The notes under the pieces are model-generated. The model was not told the origin of the DNA. It searched no databases and worked only from the letters and a program-made list of their open reading frames with translations. This document shows, piece after piece, positions 32,294-44,503 of a stretch of 64,000 bases of DNA. A program made the position numbers and the translations under genes. The stretch is taken from positions 13,626,450 to 13,690,449 of the forward strand of contig CP136069.1 of NCBI GenBank assembly GCA_032622095.1, read 5' to 3'. The DNA comes from Siphonodentalium dalli (taxonomy: Eukaryota; Mollusca; Scaphopoda; Gadilida; Siphonodentaliidae). Position 1 is the first letter of the stretch; each line of letters opens with the position of its first letter.

Positions 32294-32502
32294 GTCTGTG
32301 GATTGACGGGAGAGATGTGTATAACACGGACACCTTTCTGACGAGTGATGGTGGGGTGCTGCCGTGGATTGAATGGGGGCCCGGTTATCCCGTCGGCGGG
32401 GATTATGATTGTATGTTCATCAGGCACTACTCGTCTCGTTATTGGATGTTTGACTATTATTGCGACAGAGGCATCGGTATGCAGTATGTGTGCGAGATGT
32501 AA
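32294..32502 (+). CDS. C-type lectin domain, second exon (C-terminal half) and stop codon
   Basis: After acceptor TTTCTTCTAACAG the exon reads LWIDGRDVYNTDTF, VLPWIEWGPGYPVGGDYDCM and YWMFDYYC, ending MQYVCEM-stop at 32,500-32,502. The first two bases complete the codon split at 27,973. WIDG, W-x-x-W-GPG-P, D-C, the W-x3-YYC segment and F/Y-VCE are the ordered landmarks of the second half of the fold. Together the exons give all four core cysteines plus the two extra N-terminal ones, about 133 residues with the stop directly after the domain. The EPN or QPD calcium/sugar motif is replaced by YPV, and the WND motif by WMFD, so calcium-dependent sugar binding of the usual type looks lost or altered. 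Confidence 0.87.
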
Positions 32503-32700
32503 GGCGATGACAGACATAATGCACAGGGCTCGTGACGTCATATGAGGATTAAACAGGTCACACTGGGCTCAGTTAATCAGTTAAAAGCGTCATACAATGA
32601 ACATGGCCCGTAACGTCATATAAGGATCAAACAGGTCACACTGGGCTCGCATAATGTCATAATCGGAGAACTGTCAACTAATGAATATAAGAAGACCGTT
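32503..32700 (+). repeat. probable 3' UTR with ~80-bp tandem duplication
   Basis: ATGAGGATTAAACAGGTCAC ACTGGGCTC near 32,540 recurs as ATAAGGATCAAACAGGTCAC ACTGGGCTC near 32,620, each preceded by CGTRACGTCATA. A short stretch (ACATAATGCACAGGGCTCG) is present in reverse near 34,740. Confidence 0.6.
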
Positions 32701-32935
32701 TACAGTCATGCTCTAATTAATCGACCTCTTAACCACAGCATAATTATGGGTAACTGTTCAGGATTTAGTCGGAAATATGGCTTGTTGCCATTCATCGGAA
32801 AGCTCTCAGTGATCGGAAAGCTCTCAGTGAGAGCTCTCAGATGAATGGCAACAAGCCATATTTCCGACTAAATACTGAAAAGTTACCCATAATTCTGCTG
32901 TGGTTAAGAGGTCGATTAATTAGAGCATTACTGTA
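32701..32935. mobile_element. snap-back hairpin element, family D copy 1
   Basis: Near-perfect palindrome from TACAGTCATGC to GAGCATTACTGTA. Arms share ACCACAGC, AATTATGGGTAAC and GATTTAGTCGGAAATATGG with their reverse complements. The centre carries a small direct repeat (CGGAAAGCTCTCAGTGA twice). Confidence 0.85.
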
Positions 32936-34366
32936 CCTATTTATCCATGTTCGTCTTAGTGGTGATGCTTTTCCAGTATGTTATACAGTTTCCACATTTA
33001 CCAACTGAGTGCCTTCGGTCCCGTTAAAATCGACCTAAAATAAAATGTTACTTACTTAATTACATGTACTTACTATAGCAGAGTTCATATATTTCTTAAT
33101 TCTTTTGAAATTAAGCAGGTCCCCGTTAACAGCAAAAAATTTAAAACAGTCTCTCCAAGGATGTGGCGTCATGGGGGTTATGGGGTGTCTTACTTTGGTC
33201 AACATTTTCAGCAGTTGGAAATTTCAAACAAGACAAAACATCAGTTGGGAATTTCACATCGACAAAACGTTGAAATTGTTCTTATAGCTTGATTTTCCAA
33301 TAAGTTATTAGTGGGAAATGTGTTGTTTTTAGATAACATTCAGGGGGGGGGTCGGAAAATTTTCAGGCACGTATGCTGATTTTTTACTTTCGACCCTTGT
33401 TGGGACCCACCCACCCCCGCGTTCAAATTGGACACCACCCCACCTTTTGATACTAAAACAGATTTGCGGGGGGGGGGGGGGAATTTACTGTAAACACCTG
33501 TATATTAGTTTCTGTGTATACCATTTGTCATGGATGTTAACATTGACATGTAAATAGGAACTAGTAATTTTGAGGCCATTTGGCCAAAAAAACATGGCTG
33601 CCAGCGGCTATCTTGGATTTCAAAATTTGCAACAAAATACAACACGATAACTGCCTGCAGTCAGTTTAGCAGTTTTAGCATTACATTATTTCTCTTATTC
33701 TAATGTGTTTTAAGCCAAACTCATTGCAAAAACAGTCATAAAGACTTGCAGAAAAAACATTTGAGTTGCGGAAAAAAAAGTTTTGTTGGTCCCACCGACC
33801 ACCCACCCACCCCGGCATACGTGCCCGGACCCCCCCCCCCTGCAAATTTTCATACTTCCATAAAAAATAGACGAACGTTAGGAACTGTCAGGTTCTTGGA
33901 AAGCTCGATGCCAGTCTAGATTTTAGAATTGTTCATTTATCACGTTCAAATATTAAACTTTAATAAATTTAATAAAAACAAATCATGGTCTGAGTTAGAC
34001 CACTAGATGTCGTGAGGTACCCGTTGGTGGAAATCAGAGCTCACGCTACGGGGTGCAAATGGAATTACGTAAACATGTGAGTTTGGTCTCATTTTAGGGT
34101 GCAGTTGAAATTTTCAAAGTGGACACCCCCAAACGGAGACCATCTAGCCACGTCCCTGCGTATATCGTGTAGATATATCTTCGTGTAAATTCCAGTGAGA
34201 ATATTATAATTTATATGACCAAGAGCAACCATTTGTTGAAATTAATATAATTCCATCATGTTAGTAATTCCATGTAAGCTATTCAGGAATGCAATTTTTA
34301 TGCATGGAAAACACGTGCATCTGTGTCAATAAAGTATATCATAGGAGATGCGACACGGGTTGAACC
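32936..34366. other. no gene seen; scattered G/C runs
   Basis: It has G- or C-runs of 8-13 bases near 33,343, 33,469 and 33,831 and CCACCCACCCC-type words near 33,410 and 33,795. A similar patch occurs at 40,905-40,980. This may be a diverged dispersed repeat. An AATAAA at about 33,039 could serve the lectin gene. Confidence 0.4.
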
Positions 34367-34740
34367 TTACTTTTTTTTAGCATCTGATCGATGGATATCA
34401 TTAGATTTGGAAGAGTTTAACAAATAATACACTCCCGTCCAGGCGTACAATACTGACATTGACTTGGTCATCAAGACAGTGGTTGCCATCACGCATATAC
34501 AACCAAACCCCACTGAGTGTGTCCTGCTTTGTCCGTGCTGACCAGGAATATTGGTTATTCTCGGAGTGGACCATACATCCTCATACTCGTGCCCTGGGTA
34601 TAGTATCCCTCCGCCTTCAAACTCCAGCCCCCTGCAACCTGCATTCAACATCTTCTTAATATAATCGAGCCCTGTAATCTCCCCCAACGCCTCCGCCCTC
34701 ATTCTCGAGCCTCCATCAGTCTTCCTCATATTCGTATTCG
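34367..34740 (-). other. possible coding remnant, unassigned
   Basis: Two overlapping minus-strand frames are open here. The 120-codon ORF starts MRKTDGGSRM. A second frame reads SENNQYSWSARTKQDTLSG, VWLYMRDGNHCLDDQVNVSI and VRLDGSVLF, and looks more protein-like. I cannot name a family. The right edge shares an inverted ~19-bp stretch with the lectin 3' UTR. Confidence 0.2.
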
Positions 34741-36284
34741 AGCCCTGTGCATTATGTCGGTCGCGTGAATGAATTAATGCTAAATGTCATGTTAAAGGAA
34801 CCCAATGATCTAGCAGTGGGTAAATGTGAAAAAACAAAAATAAAAATCTGTAATAAAAATTTCCATAAACATGAAGAAATAGATAAACTTTTTTTCTGAT
34901 ATATCTTATTGATAGATCTACCAGATTATACAATAACGAAATTTCGCATGTTGAAATAGGTATATAAATAAAACTGCATATTACAGTGATTTGTCAACAA
35001 CATTGCTGATCGTGCAGTAGCTTCAAATATTTAGTCTAAATATGATTTGACATTTTCCAAATGTTTACCTTCAATTTTTTTATTTTCTAAAGCCAGTGTT
35101 TACATGTACTTGTTAATTTATGTAATTTACCATGAACCCACTTATAAGTTCTTGGGTCCCTTTAACTGTTAACATGGCGTGTATGTATGAATTTGTTATG
35201 AATCACAATGGCTAAATATGCCGTGTCCGATTTACACCAAAAAGTAAACTGCCAGCTCAACGGGCAAAAGAAAAATGACAAATACTTTCTGCCATCATTC
35301 GTATCAGACAGACATAATGGAAATCCGTAACACCATCCACATGTAACACATCTAAAACGAACATAAAAGCTCATAATTAGGAATGCTCTTTATTATCCTC
35401 TCTTGGGTGACAAAAACATGGACGATATTTATACAAACGATCATTGGAATTGTTGCTATGTTGACGAAAATTCAAAAAAATTTTAAACGTTCTCTTTTAA
35501 ATGTCGATATCTGGTCATCAAAACCTCATACTAATTGGCTTGTTGCTCCGATCTAACTATTTTATGGTTTATAAAAGATGTACAGATGCTGGTTTTATGT
35601 TGTCAAATCGGATGGGGCATCTTTAACGAAGTGATAAGAATGTAAACATTATACATACGGGATCCAAGGTCACGTTCTGAAATAAAAAAACACAGACCTC
35701 CGCCTTCCTTACATAAAAGTAACAATGTGAATTAGAAATCGCTATCGTGGTCGGGGAATGGAATATTTCGATCCAAAAATGTACAAATTAACGAATATGA
35801 CGATAAATTGAAGTTCTAAAAGTTTACTGGTAGTTGTATTTTACCATACCAGGAAGAATATACCAAGGAAATTTACATGCTAGCCATGATGATCTTTTCA
35901 GAGCAGTTATGTTGATCACTATTCGAGGCGTGTTGAACATACGTGACTTTGGATTTTTACATATGAATATATGTGTGTGGGGGGGGGGGTTAGGGTGTGT
36001 GTTAGGTAAAGCGAGAAACATCTTCAAAAAAAAAAATTTAAAAAGAAGCAAAAATCTATATAAAAATATCAGATTTTTCTTCGATCGTTTCGGAATTTTC
36101 GATAACTGTAAACTAAGCTTGGCTCAATTTTCCTTGACTTCCAGACCACAATTGGAAAATTTCGATTCAAAATTAAAAACAAAAGTTTTTTGTTTTTGTT
36201 ATTTTGGAAAAAATGTCTTAATTCTACACAATATGTGTTACATTTTATCTCAAACAAAATTGTGTAGAAATTACACATGAAAAC
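34741..36284. other. no gene seen
   Basis: AT-rich. A run of 10 G lies near 35,976 and A-rich stretches near 36,025. ORFs up to 148 codons lack recognisable domains and overlap on opposite strands. Confidence 0.4.
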
Positions 36285-36566
36285 ATGTGAGGATATTATA
36301 GTTAGTAGATGAGATATGTGAGGATATTATAGTTAGTAGATGAGATATGTGAGGATATTATAGTTAGTAGATGAGATATGTGAGGATATTATAGTTAGTA
36401 GATGAGATATGTGAGGATATTATAGTTAGTAGATGAGATATGTGAGGATATTATAGTTAGTAGATGAGATATGTGAGGATATTATAGTTAGTAGATGAGA
36501 TATGTGAGGATATTATAGTTAGTAGATGAGATATGTGAGGATATTATAGTTAGTAGATGAGATATG
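36285..36566 (+). repeat. 31-bp tandem repeat, nine near-identical copies
   Basis: The unit GTGAGGATATTATAGTTAGT plus AGATGAGATAT repeats nine times with no visible change, so the expansion is recent. There are no unique spacers, so it is not a CRISPR array. Confidence 0.95.
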
Positions 36567-37211
36567 TTCTACTTGAGATACAAACATCGGAAAAGCTCAA
36601 TATTAAAAATAAATGTATGAAAATTTAAAGTAAATCAATTCGGAAATGGGTTTGTGGGTGCAAACAAAAAATGAGCCAGATTGGAAAATAACACTTGCGT
36701 GCCAAGAACATTTTATGAACACCTGTGAATAAAAGCCATAATGCCATGATGTATATAAATTAACATCATGATTGAAATTCTGATGGAGAAAATCAATATA
36801 CTTCAGGCAGCTTAATTCCCATGTGGCTGAGTAGCTGGCACATTCACACAAATAAGAACATAAATTTGACTGCACCATTAGTCCTATTAGAATAACGTGT
36901 GACATACTGATTCGCGGCCATTGCGTAATGATTATTTTGTCATGGTTCGATCTAGTGACTTATATTTATTTATTTATATTTACAGTAATTTATAAATCTT
37001 TTCTGAACTATAAATAGTGTTTTAATTATTATTCATAAGTCAAAATTATAGGTGTCTTATTTAAAAATATTTCTAAAAACTACATTAAATATATGTGTAA
37101 CTGAATACTTATATGAAAATGACAAAAAACTGGAAACAAATATTGTGATATTTTGTGCACTAATTGTTGTATAGGTGCAAGTAGATTCACTTTGTTATGA
37201 ATCAAGCCAAC
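36567..37211. other. no gene seen
   Basis: Very AT-rich, with a TTATTTATTTATATTTA patch near 36,966. A 100-codon minus-strand ORF (36,603-36,905) has no known domain. Confidence 0.4.
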
Positions 37212-37642
37212 TTAAAGATAGTGTATCTCTTCTGAGCCACAATTAAAACGACAACAACATTGTTTTTATAAAACCAATTTCAGGACCACAAACAGTTTTT
37301 TTTGTAAATAAAATACATCTATATATAATATAAAACTGACATTTGATGTATTATCTGCCTATAAAGCAGCCTTGTAAAGACATAATAAAGTGGGCTATTT
37401 CTGATGCAACCGGACATGGTTCGCGGTAATCTTATTTGCCTTGATTTAAGTTGATAACTAGATTGCCCCCGGCCCTTGATTCGTTCCCAAAGTTTTCGCG
37501 AGATGTTTTTTCTAAAAAAAATAATGAGAACTATCGATATAGATTCCGATGTATAAAATAATATATATGAATCGAGGACACATGTTAAGAAAAGCTTCTA
37601 TCATTTAATATCATCTGTTTTAAAGATATACACTATCTTTAA
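37212..37642. mobile_element. TTAA-flanked MITE, AGATAGTGTATCT ends
   Basis: TTAAAGATAGTGTATCT at the left mirrors AGATATACACTATCTTTAA at the right, about 430 bp. The interior is AT-rich with no ORF. Confidence 0.7.
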
Positions 37643-38027
37643 TTACTTTAAACGTCACATGCAGTAAGGCTTAACGTCTAGCGAAACGTACCATCCGATT
37701 GCGTCATTTGTCTTCGAATACTGACATCGCAAATTTGCATATAGTCATTTAAAAATCATTATTTTGTTGCAGTATTTGTTGCAGTATTTGTTGCAATCAA
37801 CTGCGGTGTCCACACCAGTATGTCACACGTCTCCTTTTGTGCAGTCATTTCCAATTGAGTGTATTTTTATTCATTATATTTTAGTTATTTGCTGTGATTG
37901 ACATATAATCCTTGACATGACGAGAAGGGAGACCCACGGCCTTTAGAACGAAGAACAATTACACAATACCGCATTTCATACCAAAATGACTAGACTATTT
38001 TCTCAATATTATTTTTCGGTTATTCGG

Positions 38028-38483
38028 TTACCCAACAAAACGGCCAAAAACGCCCAAATAAAGCTTCAACAGCCTAAAATATCTTCGGTCTGTCTCAATA
38101 ACACCATACAAATATGGATATCATTGGAACTGGTTCATTGACCACATTGTGATGGTTACAGTTATGCCCTGTGCCAATGCATTCTCTTATATATGCGAGT
38201 CGATCATAGGTCGCCTCGCATATATAAGAGAATGCATTGGCCTAAACAAATCTTTTTTTAACACTTTTTACCATTTTGTCTTACATTCTTTATCAATTTT
38301 ATATTTTTTTCTTACATTTTTTAACAATTTTTATAATAATTTTCTACATTCTTTGACAATTTTATCATTTTTAATATGTGTTAAGCCAATGCATTCTCTT
38401 ATATATGCGAGGCGACCTATGGTCGACTCGCATATATAAGAGAATGCATTGGCACAGGGCCGTTTTGTTGGGTAAAGGGTTAA
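38028..38483. mobile_element. twin-hairpin element, family E copy 1
   Basis: The ends TTACCCAACAAAACGGCC and GGCCGTTTTGTTGGGTAA are inverted. The right end continues AGGGTTAA; the left outer bases are diverged. Two 69-bp hairpins (38,173-38,241 and 38,385-38,453) are built from GCCAATGCATTCTCTTATAT and its complement and face each other across T-rich TTCTTTAACAATTTT repeats. The copy at 42,125-42,564 is the same element inverted. Confidence 0.85.
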
Positions 38484-41337
38484 GGATCATTTTTGTATCG
38501 TTTTGATAACATTGCGTTCATCAGGAGGACCAATATTCAGAAGAAATATTAAGAACATTCTTTGTTCAGAAGGTCAATGAATTGAATGACCCACTGTTCT
38601 TAATGGGACGGGAAAAAAATAAACTAAACAGCTAGTACACCTTTAAGTGTACGGGCCTCTCAATAGTGGAGTATCTAGACAACGGTTCTGTCGAAAGCAC
38701 CTAATACGAACACGATTAGATAGCGAAACATATAATAATCGGGGATCACGATTAGATAGCGATTGATATTCAATCGCAGTATGTGCCACGTGATGCTTGG
38801 ATTATATTTCGAAATGAGTATTTGAGTTAATCGGAAGGGTGATAACTCTATATAAAACATTCTTCGGCGGAATAACAGATATTTGTATGAACGAATTTAC
38901 AACACCAGAAGTGATCAACTTTGGTCCGAAATACGTCAAAGTTTCTTATTGGGCGGGTGGTGGTCATGGTGGAGGTTTGGGAAACGCTCTTTAAAACGCT
39001 TCTTCAAATATCTCCGTTATTTCGTCAATAATCCTAACACCAATCCTAACCTCGCGTGGCTCGGGTTTACTGTGAATGATAGCAATCACTATCTAATTGT
39101 GAATCCCGATTAAATATCTTTTGCTATCCAATCGTGAGCGTATTGGCTGTTAAACAAACCACCGAATGGACAGTCTGAACAATAAGCTTTCTGTACAACT
39201 GAGAAATAAAATCATGTGCCTAATTGAAGGTATTGACATAGAACAGAAAGCCAAAACCATCCAGCAACTTGCCAGAACGGACATGGCTCATATTTGTGTT
39301 AACACAAATTATGTCCACAGCAGGCCAGAGGGGTGCAAAAGGGCGACAAATAAACACAATTTCCACCTTTATATAGGCCTACTCTGAAAAAAAAATTTCC
39401 ATATCAGTTTCCAGATGTTTTCATTTTCGTTTTCAAGTTAGACAAATACTCTTTATTATTTTAACATATCAGTAATAGATTAACATGGAACGCTCCTTAT
39501 TGTGCAATTATCTCAGGTAAATAAAGTCAGTTGATAAATATTGGACGTATATTACTTTATCGACCTGTTCTTATCCCCGGATTCCGACCAGGATGTAACA
39601 AAAGCCAGTATAACTTCAGGCTCCATGTAGCTGTACAGGATTTCGAGGGATGTAGGACAAATAGCAAAATAAGTATATGGGGGACACATCTGTTTTTGTT
39701 ACATATGGACGACTGGTTTGATTATTTCAAAAAGCTGTGACAATTCACATCAAATTTGCACATGATTTTCGCAGTTTTTGGCTGCAGAAAAATAGCCTGA
39801 TTCCTCATGGGGTGGGGGTGTATCTACAAAACAAATCTATACACAGGGGTAAGAAAAAATTCCACACAACCTGGGACCACCACTCCCTTACGTGAATTTG
39901 TTTATATTTTGTTTATCTTACAAATTGGGGACCCACCCCATTTTTCCATAATTTTTACATTTTTAGCTGCTTTTTAAAAGAAAATTACGTTTGTCTGCTA
40001 ACAATTGGAATATTTAGGCATCACCCTTAGCATTTTATTGCTGATCAATTTATAAACAATCTCTCAGTGATCACTGCAGTGATAGACTATTTGATGCAGC
40101 TATAAAGTTATTTCTCTGTTAACCGTGCAGCAGATATCAGAATTTTCAGCGTATTCATGCAGGTCTTAGATGATTTGCTAATTTGCACCTAAATTTGTTA
40201 TTCAAATTGAATGGTACACCTTTGATGATTTCGAGCGATATATAGTAACAATTATTGTCATAAAACCCACGGTGCCTGCCAATGTGATAGTTCTATCTTG
40301 TGTTCTTTTTAAATATAATTTCAAAGTGGAATAGAATATGTATATTTTGCACATCTGCATGTATTTTGTTACCCTTATTTTGATAGATTATGGGTGCATA
40401 ATTATATAGATTCTATTCTGATATGGAAAACTTATTGATTATACCTGACTTTTGATCACTAATGGAATAAGGCATTGAATATTGAGCTTATGCATCAATC
40501 TGCATCAATTGAATCACTGCAGATTGTATCATATCTAGTTATACCAGGATAGCTGAGATCATGTTCATTCTATATTAACAGGATATGATACTGTCTAAGT
40601 TTTATATATTAGGAAAAGATATTTTGTTGCTAAATATTGATCGAGTTAATTATAAATTATTCCCTCAAAACTGATGTTATTGTACAAAACATACTGGAAT
40701 ATACTTAAGACATCAGTTCAATCTAAAGCAAAGTAAAGCGTCTCAGTATTGCAACATACATGTATATATATATATTCACCTTCCAATCAAAATGGTGTTA
40801 AATTTAGGCTGCTGAACAATAGAACAGTCTCAGTATTTTTAAATTAGGAAAAAACCCATCAGGATAAAGTTTGCAAGCACCAGATAATGGGGTTTTCTGG
40901 GCTCCAGACGATCCACCCACCCCGGGCCTGTGTACGGAATTGTTTGTCAGACCCCACCCCCTGCATTCACCGCCCCCGGATGTTGTCATCTGGACTTTTA
41001 AACACTATTTTTTTTGTAATTACTATAACTTTTTGTTCTATGTCAAATACTTCTCAGTTCTATAATCGCTGTCATTGTTTGGTAAAAATGGTTAAAATAA
41101 GGTATTTTGTGTGTGAAAACCAAGGGACATAACTCAGCTCATGATAGATTTTTTTGGCAAGGCGAGCTGGTTTGTGGTCATTTCATCCGCCATTTTTAAT
41201 TGCAAGATGGCCACCATTCTTTTTTTGTTAAATTAACCGGTTTCACTAAATCGTTCGATGTGATGTCTGTTTGGATTCTCTATCATAGCCATTTATCTAA
41301 CTCCATACATATATAAAATTGTTTATCGAAAAAATAC
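38484..41337. other. no gene seen
   Basis: A long AT-rich stretch. The ORF at 39,166-39,387 (LNNKLSVQLRNKIMCLIEG) looks slightly protein-like but has no family I recognise. A diverged repeat near 39,400-39,500 echoes 44,800-45,000. A C-rich patch at 40,905-40,980 resembles those at 33.4-33.8 kb. Confidence 0.4.
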
Positions 41338-41408
41338 TCCAATACAAGGCAATTACTTGTAAAGACGAGAGGCCAATACAAGGCAATTACTTGTAAAGAC
41401 GAGAGGCC
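41338..41408 (+). repeat. 36-bp tandem duplication
   Basis: CCAATACAAGGCAATTACTT plus GTAAAGACGAGAGG occurs twice back to back without change. Confidence 0.9.
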
Positions 41409-42124
41409 GATAACTATCAGCAGATGTTGAACCCATCCCTTGACGATAGGAAATAGCTATGATCGGAATCATAATGTAGAGATGTGATGTTGAATTATAG
41501 AGTATACTGTTATGTACTAAAGTATTATAGACAAATGTACATAAAAACACAAATTATTAGAATTTATGGGTCAAAAGAAAATGGTTAATATAACATCTAA
41601 ACCATAGAGCCTGTCATCACTATCATAGTGTAAACAGTTCTATTTGTATTGTTGAAAATTGCCATTTCACAATAATATTGTTATTTGATACTGGAAAATG
41701 TTAGAAGACATGGAATCTGATGGAATGGGTTAAATCTCCTATCTCTGGCCCTGTTTGATACAGTGTAAGTCCAAACAGCCATGGACCTACAGTTGAGCTC
41801 CATTGTTCTCGTTAATTAGATTCACCTGATTAAGGGGTGGTTAAGACACACCAGTAGACTTGAACAATAGTATCCAAGCTGTGGAATTTGTTTATTCAAA
41901 TATATCCGAGGAGATTAAATCTGACATATCACATGGTCTAGTAATTATCCATGCTTATTGGTGTTATTGTTCTCAGAGCAAGAAAGAGATACAGTATAAC
42001 TTGGGTCACCTGGAAGTGTGATACCAGATCTGGTTCTTTTTGACACGTCCATCAAATTTTAGCAATTTGAATACCCACCATCAAAGGACCCCTCACGTAA
42101 TGTCACATTTAACAGCTTGGTGGT
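41409..42124. other. no gene seen
   Basis: AT-rich, no recognised feature. Confidence 0.4.
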
Positions 42125-42564
42125 TTAACCCTTTACCCAACAGAATGGCCCTGTGCCAATGCATTCTCTTATATATGCGAGTTGACCATAGGTCGCCTCG
42201 CATATATAAGAGAATGCATTGGCTTAACACATATTAAAAATGATAAAATTGTCAAAGAATGTAGAAAAATATTATAAAAATTGTTAAAAAATGTAAGAAA
42301 AAATATAAAATTGTTAAAGAATGTAAGAACATTTTTTTTTAGGCCAATGCATTCTCTTATATATGCGAGGCGACCTATGGTCGACTCGCATATAAAAGAG
42401 AATGCATTGGCACAGGGCATAACTGTAACCATCAAAATGTGGTCAATGAACCGGTTCCAATGATATCCATATTTGTATGGTGTTATTGAGACAGACCGAA
42501 GATATTTTAGGCTGTTGAAGCTTTATTTGGGCGTTTTTGACCGTTTTGTTGGGTAAAGGGTTAA
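42125..42564. mobile_element. twin-hairpin element, family E copy 2 (best preserved)
   Basis: TTAACCCTTTACCCAACA at the left and TGTTGGGTAAAGGGTTAA at the right give complete ends with TTAA. Hairpins lie at 42,155-42,223 and 42,343-42,411. Beyond the second hairpin a ~130-bp tail (ATAACTGTAACCATCA, GGTGTTATTGAGACAGACC) is shared, inverted, with copy 1. Confidence 0.9.
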
Positions 42565-43179
42565 TGTTTTAATTCGTTTATTTTTTATTATAAAAGTTAA
42601 CAATAAAAATTGATTTTGTTAAATTGAGCAAGGAGTTCAATATATAAAACATTTCAAATTTGTTTTTGAAAAAAAGGGCGATAATTCCTTTAAAATATAT
42701 CGGACGAACTCGATCTGTATTTTGAGCTGAGAAACTCTCATACCAAATTTGGTTTTGATCAAATAATTTTTTTTTAGTTATTGCAACATGCGTGAATTCT
42801 ACGTCGAAAAGGAGCATAACTCCGTGAAAAAGAAACTCAGATCAAACCCATATTCGAACTCGATCTGTATTTTGGGAAACTTATTTATGAAATCTGGTTC
42901 TGATCGGATAGAAAATGTTTGAGTTATCACAACATGCATAAGTGTCTACATATGGCGAATGCCGAGCGCTCAATTCGGACATCAACACTAGGTATACCTT
43001 ACTATAGTATGGGTACATCTACAAATAATTTAATAAATGGAAAATGACGTATAAATGACCACGAGCAAATCACTTGACCGAGAAAAAAAAAATCAATTAA
43101 CAATTCTGCTATCATGATCTGATGTCAAAGTGATGGTACATTTTGTGCACCCAAATCCGGACCAGGAGCCTACACTATA
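42565..43179. repeat. diverged ~150-bp repeat pair
   Basis: Two units near 42,670 and 42,815 share CGAACTCGATCTGTATTTTG, TTTTGATCAA/TTCTGATCGG and CAACATGCRTRA. The rest shows nothing. Confidence 0.6.
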
Positions 43180-43395
43180 TACAGTAATGCCATAATTAAT
43201 CGACTCCTTAACCACGCAGAATTATTGGTAATTTTTCAGGATTTAGTCAGAAATATGGTTTGTTGCCATTCATTGGGAAGCTCTCGGTGAGAGCTTTCCG
43301 ATGAATGGCAACAAGCCATATTTTCGACTAAATCCTGAAAAGTTACCCATAATTGTGCTGTGGTTAAGGAGTTGATTATTTAGAGCATTACTGTA
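43180..43395. mobile_element. snap-back hairpin element, family D copy 2
   Basis: Palindrome from TACAGTAATGCC to GCATTACTGTA with the family's ACCACGCAGAATTATTGGTAA and GATTTAGTC arms around GCTCTCGGTGAGAGC. Confidence 0.9.
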
Positions 43396-44282
43396 GATGA
43401 GCCTGAGTGTTCATGATTTGTCGATCTATCCGTCTGTCTGTTATCGATTTATCTCCCAGACTTCCGGTCCGATATAACTTTGAATCAAGCTTGGTGTGGT
43501 GACTTGGGGTACCCCGGCGAATGTTATAATGGCATTTGTTTTAAAAAATTTGATTTAAAGAAAGTTTGTTTTTGTTAAATTGAGAAGGAGTTCAAATCTA
43601 AAAAAGAATTACAAAATTTAAATAAATAATCTGTTTTTCTTAAATAAAAAGTTTTAAAATATCAAAATGTGCCTCTACGCTGCTGAATAAAGGCTCCCAA
43701 AGCCTGTTTTAGCTAGTCCACAATATATAACCACAGAACTTGACCCATTATAAACATGGGAACTTTTTGATTCTGTAGGGAATATATTTATTTGTGAAAA
43801 ACATGTTCCTTAATAATCTATTTTATAAATAGAGCATGGCTTTGAGTTGACTGTGCGGGTATAGTGCCCAGTGTTTTTGGGTATCGGTCATGGCACGAAG
43901 CGAAGACATGCTCTATTTATTATATTTCATGGAACAATTCAAACTTGTAGCATGCATACTACATAACCTTATCCTACCAACACCAAATGAGGGACTGTTA
44001 AAACTTCCTCATAAGACATTAATAGAAATCAAGTACAACTCGTTTTACTGAGAACAAATATGATTATCGACTTACCGATAAACAGTTTAAGAGAAACATA
44101 ATCGTCACAAAAATGTGTTGAAATCTAGTTCAATAAACCGAAATAGTTTTTGATTCGAATGCATGGAAATCCGAAACTGTACTATGGTGAATTCAACTGA
44201 ATGTTTCCACTTCGCAGTGACGTTGTTCCTGTGAAATAAAATTCACTGTTATGATTTAATTTCATTTGGACACGCCTTAGTC
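43396..44282. other. no gene seen
   Basis: AT-rich. GAAGGAGTTCAAATC near 43,585 and the GTCCGATATAACTTTGAATC region suggest an old diverged copy of the bivalve-type repeat family. Confidence 0.35.
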
Positions 44283-44503
44283 AAGACTTGAAATAGTGTC
44301 TGTCATTTGCAGAATAAGGTCCCCAGAGGGTGAATTTAGTTATGCTACCCCGTATAGGGGACCTCATTTTGCTTAAACCTAAGCAGAATGAGGTTCCCAG
44401 AGGGTGAATTTGGTGATGCTAGCCCGCTATGCAGGGTAGCATCACTAAATTCACCCTCTGGGGACCTCATTCTGCAAATGACAGACACACTATTTCAAGG
44501 CTT
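44283..44503. mobile_element. MITE, family B copy 2
   Basis: Ends AAGACTTGAAATAGTG and CACACTATTTCAAGGCTT. Inner arms GCAGAATAAGGTCCCCAGAG and CTCTGGGGACCTCATTCTGC. Arms of the same family occur three times inside, so a short internal duplication has happened. Confidence 0.85.

Noticed and set aside
36285-36566. CRISPR-like regular repeats (also 26,439-27,150 and 53,726-54,409)
   Set aside because: Units follow one another directly with no unique spacers, and the DNA is eukaryotic. They are minisatellites.
38160-38460. TATATA sequences in family E hairpins as promoters
   Set aside because: They occur symmetrically in both arms of hairpins in every copy and are explained by the element's structure; no gene starts nearby.
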